Positions 1 to 6,096 of a stretch of DNA of 6,096 bases are shown here, in pieces (within the stretch, counting starts at the first letter, position 1; each line of letters begins with the position of its first letter). This DNA comes from an uncultured Clostridium sp. (GTDB lineage: Bacteria; Bacillota; Clostridia; Lachnospirales; Anaerotignaceae): positions 1-6,096 of the forward strand of contig CAMXTM010000131.1 in the NCBI GenBank assembly GCA_947246775.1. The letters run 5' to 3'. The notes beneath the pieces were generated by a model. That model saw only the letters and a list, made by a program, of their open reading frames with translations, was not told the origin of the DNA and ran no database searches. The translations under genes and the position numbers were made by a program.

Positions 1-2
1 TC

Positions 3-902
3 AATTTAGAAGAAAGCCAAAATAAAGCAAATAGCACTACAACACAAAATTCGATTAAAAGACAGCAAAACACATTAGAAACAGCGCAAAGAAATGTTTC
101 TAGTATAGAATATAATATTAGTAAATTAACAGCAGCAACCTATAGCCCTATTAGTGGTACGATTATAGAGTCCAATGCAGTAGAGGGACAAATGCTTACC
201 GATAGTACAGTTATGATGAAAATAGCGGACTTGGGTAATTTAGATGTAGAAGCCTATGTATCAGAATATGATATTGCACAAATACAGGTGGGACAAAAGG
301 TAGAAATGACAAGTGATGGCATTGAGGGAAAAGTATATACAGGAACAGTAACAAAAATAGAGCCTACAGCATCTACCCAGTCTACCATGAGCGGAAGCGA
401 AACCGTTGTACCAATTGTAGTACATATGGAAGACCCTGATGAGCTGATGAAACCAGGATTTTCGTTGGATTTAGAAATTATAGTAGAAGATTTGTCTGAT
501 ACGGTTTATGTGCCACTTTCCGCAGTAGGAAAAAATAAAGATGACAGTTATTATGTGTATAAAGTCAATGAAAATGATGTATTAGAAAAAACGGATATTA
601 CATTAGGCAGTACAAATGATACCAGCGCAGTTATAGAAAGTGGTATTTCTGAAGGAGACAGAATTGTAACAAGCCCTACACAAGAAATGAGTGATGGAGC
701 AAATTTAGCTGATTTTGCAACAACAGTAGAGCAAAAGAAAGAAGAACAAAGTGATTCTATATTAGATAATATGAATGGTGGTATGCCTGGTGGCGGCGGT
801 ATGCCTGGTGGCGGCGGTATGCCTGGCGGTGGCGGTATGCCTCCAAGTGGTGGAGGTATGCCAAATGGCGGCGGCAATCGTAGCGGCGGTGGCCCAAGAT
901 AA
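3..902 (+). CDS. HlyD/MacA-type efflux adaptor (membrane fusion protein), 5' end missing
   Basis: This is the C-terminal 299 residues of a periplasmic-adaptor-type protein. The frame is open from base 3 to the TAA at 900-902, and the true start lies upstream of the window. An internal ATG at 192 falls in the middle of a conserved domain and is not a credible start. In order I see: a polar, Gln/Asn-rich helix (about residues 1-45) that fits the second arm of the coiled-coil hairpin; the second half of the lipoyl/barrel-sandwich domain (YSPISGTI, then VEGQML); a beta-barrel domain beginning LGNLDVEAYVSEYDIAQI with the typical VGQKVEM and MKPGFSLDLEI motifs; and a membrane-proximal domain (YVPLSAVG, then ESGISEGDRIV). 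A 43-residue tail with 23 Gly and 6 Met follows. Adaptors of this family link an inner ABC pump to a TolC-type tunnel, which matches the ATPase, permease and TolC-like genes downstream. Family assignment is firm; the substrate is unknown. Confidence 0.93.
   Translation, partial: NLEESQNKANSTTTQNSIKRQQNTLETAQRNVSSIEYNISKLTAATYSPISGTIIESNAVEGQMLTDSTVMMKIADLGNLDVEAYVSEYDIAQIQVGQKVEMTSDGIEGKVYTGTVTKIEPTASTQSTMSGSETVVPIVVHMEDPDELMKPGFSLDLEIIVEDLSDTVYVPLSAVGKNKDDSYYVYKVNENDVLEKTDITLGSTNDTSAVIESGISEGDRIVTSPTQEMSDGANLADFATTVEQKKEEQSDSILDNMNGGMPGGGGMPGGGGMPGGGGMPPSGGGMPNGGGNRSGGGPR
783..863 (+). repeat. 18-bp in-frame tandem repeat encoding MPGGGG in the adaptor tail
   Basis: Two identical 18-base units (783-800 and 801-818, atgcctggtggcggcggt) are followed by a third unit at 819-836 that differs only at synonymous third positions. 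Degenerate copies follow (837-857, MPPSGGG, and from 858, MPNGGG). The unit is a whole number of codons, so gain or loss of a copy would keep the frame. The block is much richer in G and C than its surroundings. It encodes a flexible Gly/Met/Pro tail with no predicted fold. Confidence 0.9.
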
Positions 903-904
903 AA

Positions 905-910
905 AGGAGG
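905..910 (+). promoter_or_regulatory. Ribosome binding site of the ABC ATPase gene
   Basis: A perfect AGGAGG sits 7 bases before the ATG at 918, immediately after the adaptor stop codon. It fixes the start of the ATPase gene and supports a low-GC Gram-positive type of translation start. Confidence 0.85.
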
Positions 911-917
911 GGATAAC

Positions 918-1631
918 ATGGAATTGTTGAGATTGGAGCATTTAAAAAAACAGTATAGCCAAAATGAATTATCTGTTATGGCGTTAGATGACATCAATTT
1001 AAGCGTGAGTGATGGTGAATTTTTATCTATTATGGGTACAAGTGGTTCTGGAAAATCTACCATGTTAAATATATTGGGCTGTTTAGATAGTCCTACAAGC
1101 GGCAGTTATTATTTAGATGGGGAAGATGTCGCAAAATTTAAAGATGAGAAATTAGCAGAAATTAGGAATAAAAAAATCGGTTTTGTTTTTCAGTCTTTTA
1201 ATTTGTTGCCAAAATTGTCTTCTTTAGAAAATGTGGAATTGCCTATGGTGTATGCAGGTGTACCAAAAAAAATAAGACATGAAAGAGCTGCGATTGCACT
1301 GGAAAAGGTAGGACTGGGAAAACGTGTTAAACATAAACCAAATGAGCTTTCAGGAGGACAAAGACAAAGAGTAGCGATTGCAAGAGCTTTAGTCAATGAG
1401 CCTGCCATATTGATGGCTGATGAGCCAACCGGAAATTTAGATAGCCGTTCTACAGTCGAAATTATGGAAATATTTCAAGGACTAAATGATGATGGCACAA
1501 CGATTGTGATGGTAACACATGAACCTGATGTAGCACAGTATACGAAAAGAATTGCCTTGTTTAAAGATGGGCATATTATAAAAGATGAACTGGTACAAAA
1601 TAGGACATTAGCAGGAGGTGGGATAGCATGA
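918..1631 (+). CDS. ABC transporter ATP-binding protein, MacB/LolD type
   Basis: This cytoplasmic ATPase of 237 residues powers the adjacent permease. All catalytic motifs are present: Walker A GTSGSGKST at residues 40-48, Q-loop Gln92 in FVFQSFNLLP, signature LSGGQ at 144-148, Walker B ILMADEP at 164-170 with catalytic Glu169, D-loop NLD at 173-175, and H-loop His201. The phrase SFNLLPKLSSLENVELPM and the length are typical of the MacB/LolD/FtsE branch, whose members often use mechanotransmission rather than direct transport through the membrane. The ATG at 918 has a perfect ribosome site. The stop overlaps the permease start as ATGA (1628-1631), which implies translational coupling. In Escherichia coli MacB the ATPase is fused to the permease; here the two are separate genes, as is usual in Firmicutes. 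No anomaly seen. Confidence 0.97.
   Translation: MELLRLEHLKKQYSQNELSVMALDDINLSVSDGEFLSIMGTSGSGKSTMLNILGCLDSPTSGSYYLDGEDVAKFKDEKLAEIRNKKIGFVFQSFNLLPKLSSLENVELPMVYAGVPKKIRHERAAIALEKVGLGKRVKHKPNELSGGQRQRVAIARALVNEPAILMADEPTGNLDSRSTVEIMEIFQGLNDDGTTIVMVTHEPDVAQYTKRIALFKDGHIIKDELVQNRTLAGGGIA
1613..1620 (+). promoter_or_regulatory. Ribosome binding site of the ABC permease gene, inside the ATPase gene
   Basis: AGGAGGTG lies 7 bases before the ATG at 1628, within the last codons of the ATPase gene. It decides the permease start and supports coupled translation across the ATGA overlap. It also explains the AGGG-like residues (Ala-Gly-Gly-Gly) at the ATPase C-terminus. Confidence 0.85.
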
Positions 1632-2845
1632 ATTTTGGAGAATGTACAAAATCTGCTTTCCGCAATGTTTTTGCCAATAAAATGAGAACACTTTTGACTA
1701 TGCTTGGCATTATTATAGGTATTAGTTCAGTCATTGCGATTGTTTCGATAGGAAATGGTAGCCAAGCAGCAATTGAAAAAGAATTTGAGTCATTTGGCAC
1801 AGGAAGTTTGACAATTAGTTTGAGTGGCTCAAATGATATAGAGACAAGAGATTTGCTAACAATGGACGATTATGGTATGCTAAAAGAAGTAGATGGAGTC
1901 AGCTATGTCAATACAACTTATAGCGGAAGAAATACCTATATTAAATTACTTGACCCACAAGAAACAAAATCTGCATCTGTTTCTGGCGTAACATCAGATG
2001 CACAGTATATTGATAATCCGACCATGTTGTATGGTAGATATATTTCACAAAATGATGTAGATATGAGGACGAATGTTGCCGTCATTAACGATACAACAGC
2101 AACAAAAGTATTTGGACATTGTGATGATAGAGTATTAGGAGAAAAAATCAAATTAAAGACATGGAAAGGTACAGGAAAATATACCGTAATAGGGATTATG
2201 GAAAATACAAATGCTTCTACAGAGACAGCATATAGTGATGAATTTCCAGAAACGGTTATTTTGCCAATTTCTACTGCGATGAGATTGTATAATAATAAAA
2301 ATTTAAATGGTTTTTCTGTGTTAATAGAAGATTTAGACCAAACAGAAATGATGAAAGAAAGGATTATTGCAGCACTAGAAAATTTTCATGGAAATGAAGA
2401 TAAATATTATATACAAGATTCTTCAGAAATGGTAGAATCAATTAACTCTATCTTGTCCTATGTGACCTTATTTATTAGTTTTGTAGCAGGGATTTCTCTT
2501 TTGGTAGGAGGAATTGGCGTTATGAATATTATGATGGTAACAGTAACAGAAAGAACAAGAGAAATTGGAATTAGGAAATCAATAGGTGCAAAAAATAAGG
2601 ATATTAAAATACAGTTTATGACAGAAGCAGTCATATTGACAGGTATGGGTGGTGTAGCTGGATTGGTATTAGGTGTATTTTTTGCCATGATAATCGGGCA
2701 TTTTGCAGGAATCACACCAGTGTTGTCTGTCAGTGCGGTAGCACTTGCCGTAGGCATTTCGATGGGAATTGGCATTATATTTGGTGTCACACCAGCAAAT
2801 AAAGCTGCAAAATTAGACCCTATTGAGGCGTTAAGATTTGAATAA
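1628..2845 (+). CDS. ABC transporter permease, MacB/FtsX type
   Basis: This membrane protein of 405 residues is the permease partner of the preceding ATPase. It shows the MacB topology: a first membrane helix at about residues 20-43 (LLTMLGIIIGISSVIAIVSI), a large extracytoplasmic domain (about 44-276, the MacB periplasmic core type), then three helices at about 277-300, 333-357 and 365-388. Diagnostic motifs are GGIGVMNIMMV at 294-304, the coupling segment ERTREIGIRKSIGAK at 308-322, and a C-terminus of PANKAAKLDPIEALRFE. In this family the extracytoplasmic domain docks on the adaptor and moves when ATP is hydrolysed. The start is set by a strong ribosome site and an ATGA overlap with the ATPase gene. 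Length and motifs are complete. The substrate cannot be inferred. Confidence 0.96.
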   Translation: MNFGECTKSAFRNVFANKMRTLLTMLGIIIGISSVIAIVSIGNGSQAAIEKEFESFGTGSLTISLSGSNDIETRDLLTMDDYGMLKEVDGVSYVNTTYSGRNTYIKLLDPQETKSASVSGVTSDAQYIDNPTMLYGRYISQNDVDMRTNVAVINDTTATKVFGHCDDRVLGEKIKLKTWKGTGKYTVIGIMENTNASTETAYSDEFPETVILPISTAMRLYNNKNLNGFSVLIEDLDQTEMMKERIIAALENFHGNEDKYYIQDSSEMVESINSILSYVTLFISFVAGISLLVGGIGVMNIMMVTVTERTREIGIRKSIGAKNKDIKIQFMTEAVILTGMGGVAGLVLGVFFAMIIGHFAGITPVLSVSAVALAVGISMGIGIIFGVTPANKAAKLDPIEALRFE

Positions 2846-2856
2846 AAATAGAATAG

Positions 2857-2866
2857 AAAAGGGGAC
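2857..2866 (+). promoter_or_regulatory. Ribosome binding site of the response regulator gene
   Basis: A purine-rich AAAAGGGGAC lies in the 27-base gap after the permease, with its GGGG 8 bases before the ATG at 2873. It supports that start. The gap holds no visible terminator hairpin, so the regulator is probably transcribed together with the transporter genes. Confidence 0.7.
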
Positions 2867-2872
2867 TTTGTA

Positions 2873-3562
2873 ATGGAAGGGAAACGCATATTACTAATAG
2901 AAGACGAAGTAAAATTAGCAAGATTTGTAGAATTAGAATTAAAATATGAGGGATATGATGTAACGATTGTGCATGATGGTAGGGAAGGACTAGAAACATT
3001 TACAAATGGAGAATTTGACATGATATTGTTAGATTTAATGCTGCCAGGATTGAGCGGTATAGAGATTTGTAGAAGAATTCGAAAAACATCTGATATTCCT
3101 ATTATTATGTTGACAGCAAAAGATGAAGTGATGGATAAAGTAGCAGGATTAGATAGTGGTGCAGATGACTACTTGACAAAACCATTTGCCATTGAGGAAC
3201 TTTTGGCAAGAATGCGTGTTGCCTTTAAACATTGTAGTAATCATCAGAGTGAGAGTACAAATAAAATGCTGACCGTAAACCAACTTTGCATCAATATAGA
3301 AAAACGCATGGTAACAATCAATGATGTAGAAGTAGAACTAACTAAAAAAGAATTTGATTTACTGTTGTATTTGGTACAAAATAAAAATATTGTGCTGACA
3401 AGGGAACAGATATTAAATCAAGTGTGGGGATATAGTTATATTGGGGAAACCAATGTAGTAGATGTGTATATTCGGTATTTGCGCTCTAAAATAGATGAGA
3501 CATTTCATGAAAAGTTTATACATACCATACGAGGAGTAGGTTATTATGTCAAGGAAGAATAG
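2873..3562 (+). CDS. Two-component response regulator, OmpR/PhoB family
   Basis: This cytoplasmic transcription factor of 229 residues is activated by phosphorylation from the adjacent kinase. The receiver domain (about 3-118) has the acidic pocket Glu10/Asp11, the phosphoacceptor Asp54 in LLDLMLPG, Thr81 in MLTAKD, and Lys103-Pro104 in LTKPF. A linker at about 119-131 leads to a winged-helix DNA-binding domain (about 132-227) with the family motifs ELTKKEFDLLLYL, LTREQILNQVWG, VDVYIRYLRSKI and IHTIRGVGYY. All key residues are intact. The gene follows the permease by 27 bases and its last 17 bases overlap the kinase gene. By analogy with other embedded pairs it probably controls this operon; no target site can be assigned, because the operon promoter is outside the window. 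It resembles ArlR-type regulators of Firmicutes, but I do not assign a gene name. Confidence 0.97.
   Translation: MEGKRILLIEDEVKLARFVELELKYEGYDVTIVHDGREGLETFTNGEFDMILLDLMLPGLSGIEICRRIRKTSDIPIIMLTAKDEVMDKVAGLDSGADDYLTKPFAIEELLARMRVAFKHCSNHQSESTNKMLTVNQLCINIEKRMVTINDVEVELTKKEFDLLLYLVQNKNIVLTREQILNQVWGYSYIGETNVVDVYIRYLRSKIDETFHEKFIHTIRGVGYYVKEE
3531..3536 (+). promoter_or_regulatory. Ribosome binding site of the histidine kinase gene, inside the regulator gene
   Basis: GAGGAG lies 9 bases before the ATG at 3546, within the codons for the conserved RGVGYY motif of the regulator. It supports a kinase start that overlaps the regulator by 17 bases, in a different frame. Confidence 0.7.
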
Positions 3563-5054
3563 TGGTATTTTTTCTAGTTTGACGATAGCGCATAAAACAA
3601 CAATGATGTATGGGGGTATTTTTTCTCTATCATTGTTAATCATTAGTTTTTTTGTGCTTATCAATGTAACAACCATAGAACAAAACAATATGAAAGCAGA
3701 AGTCATTAAAATCGTACAAAATATAGATGATTATATTGAAAACAATGGAACACTGACACAAGAGGAACTAGAAACTCTTTTAAAAAATAAATATGTTGAT
3801 GTCAATGTAATTGATATGAAAAACCATAAAGTATATAAAAACTTTTCAGGAGAGTTTCCACCTTTTGTTAGGAAAATGCCTTTGCAGCACTCTCCAGACC
3901 AGTCAGAAGATTGGGAAAGTCGTCCTAAAGAATGGGAGCAAAAGGGATTTAAGGTAAGTGTCACAAAAGTACCTCATGTAGGGGATAGAGAATACTTCAT
4001 TACAGATAAAGAAGATGGCAAAGAATTTGTATTAGTCGAAAAAGAAATTAGATTTGGAGAAAACTATTATTTGGTGCAAGCTTTTAAAATGATTTCTAAT
4101 AATAACTACTATTTCCGTTCTTTTGCACTAAGATTGCTTTTTATAGATGTGTTGGGAATCTTTTTATCTTTTTTAATAGGAAGATATATTAGTAAAAGAA
4201 TGTTAAAATCAGTTGAAGAAGTACAAAAAACAGCAGAACGCATTAGCATAGAAGATTTAAGCCAAAGAATTGATACAAGTGGTCCTGATGATGAAATGAA
4301 AGAATTGGCAGAAACCTTTAATTCTATGATTGCAAGATTAGAAATTTCATTTCAAAAGCAAAATCAATTTATTTCTGATGCTTCTCATGAATTGAGGACG
4401 CCTATTTCTGTAATACAAGGTTATGCAAATTTGATTAACCGATGGGGAAAAAGTGACCCAACAGTGTTGGAAGAATCTATACAGTCGATATTAGCAGAGA
4501 CTGAGCATATGAGTCAACTGATTAAGAAATTACTTTTTTTGGCAAAAAGTGACCAGAACCGTATTACTGTGCAAAAAGAGCAATTTAATTTAAATGAATT
4601 GGTCAAAGAAGTAGTAAAAGAAGTAGCAGTTACAACAGATGAGCAGCGAAAGATAGTAATAGAAGAAGAAAAAGAAATAGAAATATATGCAGATAGTAGT
4701 ATGGTAAAACAGTTGTTGTGGATACATTGTGAAAATGCATTAAAATATACAAAAAGTGATGATATTATTACATTTCGTATCTATGAAAAAGAATGTTATG
4801 GCTATGTAGATGTGCAAGACAATGGTGTAGGCATGGTAGAAGAAGACGTCAGTAGAATATTTGACCGATTTTATAGAGCGGATAAATCAAGAAATAAAGA
4901 AATTCCTGGAACAGGCTTGGGACTTTCCATTGCAAAATGGATAGCAGAAAGTAATGAGGGAAAAATTTCAGTAGAGAGCGAATTTGGAAAAGGTACTACA
5001 TTTCATAATGGATTTCCTTTACAAAAAAAGAAAACACAAAAGGGAAAGGAATGA
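3546..5054 (+). CDS. Membrane sensor histidine kinase with HAMP domain
   Basis: This protein of 502 residues is the kinase of the pair. Domains in order: cytoplasmic N-terminus; membrane helix 1 at about 22-43; an extracellular sensor region of about 150 residues (44-192); membrane helix 2 at about 193-213; HAMP linker at about 213-266; dimerisation and phosphotransfer domain with the H-box SDASHELRTP, phosphorylated His281 and Thr285; and a HATPase domain at about 385-495. The HATPase domain has N-box ENALKYT (Asn397), G1 DNGVGM (425-430), F-box FDRFYRADKS and G2 GTGLGLSIAK (455-464). It should autophosphorylate and pass the phosphate to Asp54 of the regulator. The sensor region has no domain I can name; it contains a Pro- and Trp-bearing acidic stretch around residues 104-131. 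Minor oddities are His394-Cys395 just before the N-box, where hydrophobic residues are usual, and a Lys-rich C-terminus. Architecture resembles ArlS-like kinases. Confidence 0.96.
   Translation: MSRKNSGIFSSLTIAHKTTMMYGGIFSLSLLIISFFVLINVTTIEQNNMKAEVIKIVQNIDDYIENNGTLTQEELETLLKNKYVDVNVIDMKNHKVYKNFSGEFPPFVRKMPLQHSPDQSEDWESRPKEWEQKGFKVSVTKVPHVGDREYFITDKEDGKEFVLVEKEIRFGENYYLVQAFKMISNNNYYFRSFALRLLFIDVLGIFLSFLIGRYISKRMLKSVEEVQKTAERISIEDLSQRIDTSGPDDEMKELAETFNSMIARLEISFQKQNQFISDASHELRTPISVIQGYANLINRWGKSDPTVLEESIQSILAETEHMSQLIKKLLFLAKSDQNRITVQKEQFNLNELVKEVVKEVAVTTDEQRKIVIEEEKEIEIYADSSMVKQLLWIHCENALKYTKSDDIITFRIYEKECYGYVDVQDNGVGMVEEDVSRIFDRFYRADKSRNKEIPGTGLGLSIAKWIAESNEGKISVESEFGKGTTFHNGFPLQKKKTQKGKE
5041..5050 (+). 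promoter_or_regulatory. Ribosome binding site at the kinase/TolC-like junction
   Basis: AGGGAAAGGA overlaps the end of the kinase gene. Its AAGGA half lies 10 bases before the GTG at 5061, a long but workable distance. Its AGGG half lies 6 bases before an ATG at 5051 that opens only a five-codon frame. It supports the GTG as start of the TolC-like protein, because the next in-frame ATG (5082) has no ribosome site. Confidence 0.55.
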
Positions 5055-5068
5055 AAAAGTGTGAATAA
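5051..5068 (+). other. Possible five-codon minicistron (MKKCE) overlapping the TolC-like start
   Basis: The ATG at 5051 overlaps the kinase stop as ATGA and opens atg-aaa-aag-tgt-gaa-taa, which ends inside the first codons of the TolC-like gene. The AGGG at 5041-5044 is correctly spaced for it. It may be chance, a coupling device that brings ribosomes to the GTG at 5061, or the remnant of an earlier MKK-type start lost by a small indel. The sequence alone does not decide. Confidence 0.2.
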
Positions 5069-6096
5069 AAAATGGATAGCAATGACAACAGCATTTGCAA
5101 TGGTAATCAATTGTGTACCTGTTTTTGCAGAACAGCAGTATGATTTAGATTTTTTGACTGTGTTAGAAATACCATTCAAAGAAAATGCGGTAGAATTAAC
5201 TTTAGAGGAAGCAACACAAAGAGCGTTGACGCGTAGCACAACAATAAAAAATAATAATATGGATTTAAATATTAGCGCACAAAAGTTAGAGAATGAAGAA
5301 AATAATATAGCAAATGGGCATACTTTTCAGCAGCTTTTAGAATATATCAAACAAAACGCAAATTATACCACATCAAAGCTGAGCAAACAAGTTGCAGAAG
5401 AAGGTGTTAAGTTTTCATTAAAACAAATTTATATTGATATTATCAATAAAGAAAGAGAAATTTCTTTGCTGAAAGAAAGTATTAAAAATACAGAAAAGGA
5501 ATTGCTGATTACAAAAACAAAGGTAAAATTGGGTTTGATTTCAGAACAGGAATATCAAAATCAACAATTAAACTATCAAAAGAGTTTGACAAATGTAGAG
5601 CAACAACAAATGAATGTACAAAGTGCATATCAGTCCTTGGCAAAGTTAATTGATATGGACATTGATGAAAATTACCAACTGATATTGCAGCCAGAGTATG
5701 AACCTTTAGAAATGGAAATGTCATTAGATACTTATATCAAGGGACAAATCATTGCAGACCCCAATATAAAACAAAAAGAAATCAATTTAGAAACGGCAAC
5801 AGCAGAAGCAAAATTTGCTCATGCTACTGTGCCAGATAGTACAACATCAGATGAAGAAGCGGATAATAGCGTAGCAAAAGCGGAGTTATCCTTGTCTGAT
5901 GAAAAGAAAAATTTAACAACAAAACTACAAAATTGTTATGATAGTATAATAAAACTAGAGTCAGACTATAATAATAATTTATTAGAATTGGAAACTTTAA
6001 AACAAGAGCTAACGATTGCACAAAAAAAATATGAGTTAAAGCAAAATACGGAATTAGATGTATTAAAAGCAAAACAAAGTATAGCACAAAAAGAAA
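5061..6096 (+). CDS. TolC-like (outer membrane efflux protein family) protein, 3' end missing
   Basis: The frame is open from the GTG at 5061 to the window end: 345 codons with no stop. Residues 1-23 form a signal peptide (two Lys, a hydrophobic core, then VPVFA with cleavage predicted before EQQ), so the protein is exported. The mature part is dominated by long amphipathic helices. LTLEEATQRALTRS (46-59) is the usual entry helix of the TolC family. Residues 105-200 form a helical hairpin with its turn at VKLGLISEQEY (155-165), matching the family's K-x-G-x-[IV]-S turn. A second repeat begins at about 221 and its hairpin runs off the window. In the tripartite model this is the tunnel that the adaptor docks on, which fits the operon. 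The regions where TolC has membrane beta-strands (about 85-104 and 253-280) look polar and lack alternating hydrophobic residues. The gene starts 6 bases after the kinase stop, in the same frame. Confidence 0.85.
   Translation, partial: MNKKWIAMTTAFAMVINCVPVFAEQQYDLDFLTVLEIPFKENAVELTLEEATQRALTRSTTIKNNNMDLNISAQKLENEENNIANGHTFQQLLEYIKQNANYTTSKLSKQVAEEGVKFSLKQIYIDIINKEREISLLKESIKNTEKELLITKTKVKLGLISEQEYQNQQLNYQKSLTNVEQQQMNVQSAYQSLAKLIDMDIDENYQLILQPEYEPLEMEMSLDTYIKGQIIADPNIKQKEINLETATAEAKFAHATVPDSTTSDEEADNSVAKAELSLSDEKKNLTTKLQNCYDSIIKLESDYNNNLLELETLKQELTIAQKKYELKQNTELDVLKAKQSIAQKE

Noticed and set aside
192..902. The adaptor beginning at the ATG at 192.
   Set aside because: The frame is open back to base 3 and encodes the coiled-coil arm and half of the barrel-sandwich domain, so the gene is cut by the window edge, not short.
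551..1063. A long minus-strand open frame encoding a proline-rich protein (repeated GIPPPP).
   Set aside because: It is the antisense reading of the adaptor's GC-rich Gly/Met repeat and the start of the ATPase gene. It has no ribosome site and crosses two well-supported genes.
2823..2854. A possible internal promoter before the response regulator (TTGAGG, then TAGAAT).
   Set aside because: The two hexamers are 20 bases apart, too long for a standard sigma-70-type promoter, and both are imperfect in an AT-rich background.
2458..3021. A 187-codon minus-strand open frame over the permease/regulator boundary.
   Set aside because: It lies opposite two clear genes and has the Ser/Pro/Ile-rich composition of an antisense shadow, with no recognisable motif.
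5100..5129. A lipoprotein signal at Cys18 of the TolC-like protein (VINC).
   Set aside because: The residue before Cys is Asn, not Gly, Ala or Ser, and a good ordinary cleavage site (VFA before EQQ) follows five residues later.
5824..6087. A hydrophobic minus-strand open frame that looks like a small membrane protein.
   Set aside because: It is antisense to the Lys/Glu/Asn-rich coiled coil of the TolC-like gene; antisense reading of such A-rich codons gives Leu/Phe/Tyr-rich strings.

Overview
The window is AT-rich and tightly packed, with every gene on the + strand. The ribosome sites are AGGAGG-like, arginine is mostly AGA, and the protein families point to a low-GC Firmicute, most likely a clostridial (Lachnospiraceae-like) bacterium. 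That placement is inferred from composition and gene style, not from a marker gene.

Layout: (1) bases 3-902, the 3' part of an HlyD/MacA-type membrane fusion protein (adaptor) ending in a Gly/Met-rich MPGGGG repeat tail; (2) 918-1631, a MacB/LolD-type ABC ATPase; (3) 1628-2845, a MacB/FtsX-type ABC permease; (4) 2873-3562, an OmpR/PhoB-type response regulator; (5) 3546-5054, a HAMP-containing sensor histidine kinase; (6) 5061 to the window end, a TolC-like (outer membrane efflux protein family) protein with a signal peptide and a GTG start, cut off at its 3' end. Intergenic gaps are 15, 0 (4-base overlap), 27, 0 (17-base overlap) and 6 bases. I see no terminator or convincing internal promoter, so one polycistronic transcript is likely. 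No gene-free stretch exceeds 30 bases.

Together the genes look like a split MacAB-type tripartite efflux or export system. The adaptor couples an ATPase/permease pair to a TolC-like tunnel, and a two-component system inside the operon probably controls its expression in response to an extracellular signal. The substrate cannot be read from the sequence; antimicrobial peptides, antibiotics or a secreted peptide or lipid are the usual options for this family.

The points most worth a second look are these. The TolC-like protein appears to keep the coiled-coil hairpins but to lack the segments that would form membrane beta-strands, which would suit a host with no outer membrane. The adaptor carries a GC-rich 18-bp tandem repeat encoding a flexible Gly/Met tail. 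The kinase/TolC-like junction has an unusual arrangement of start codons. No RNA genes, CRISPR arrays, insertion sequences or attachment sites were found.
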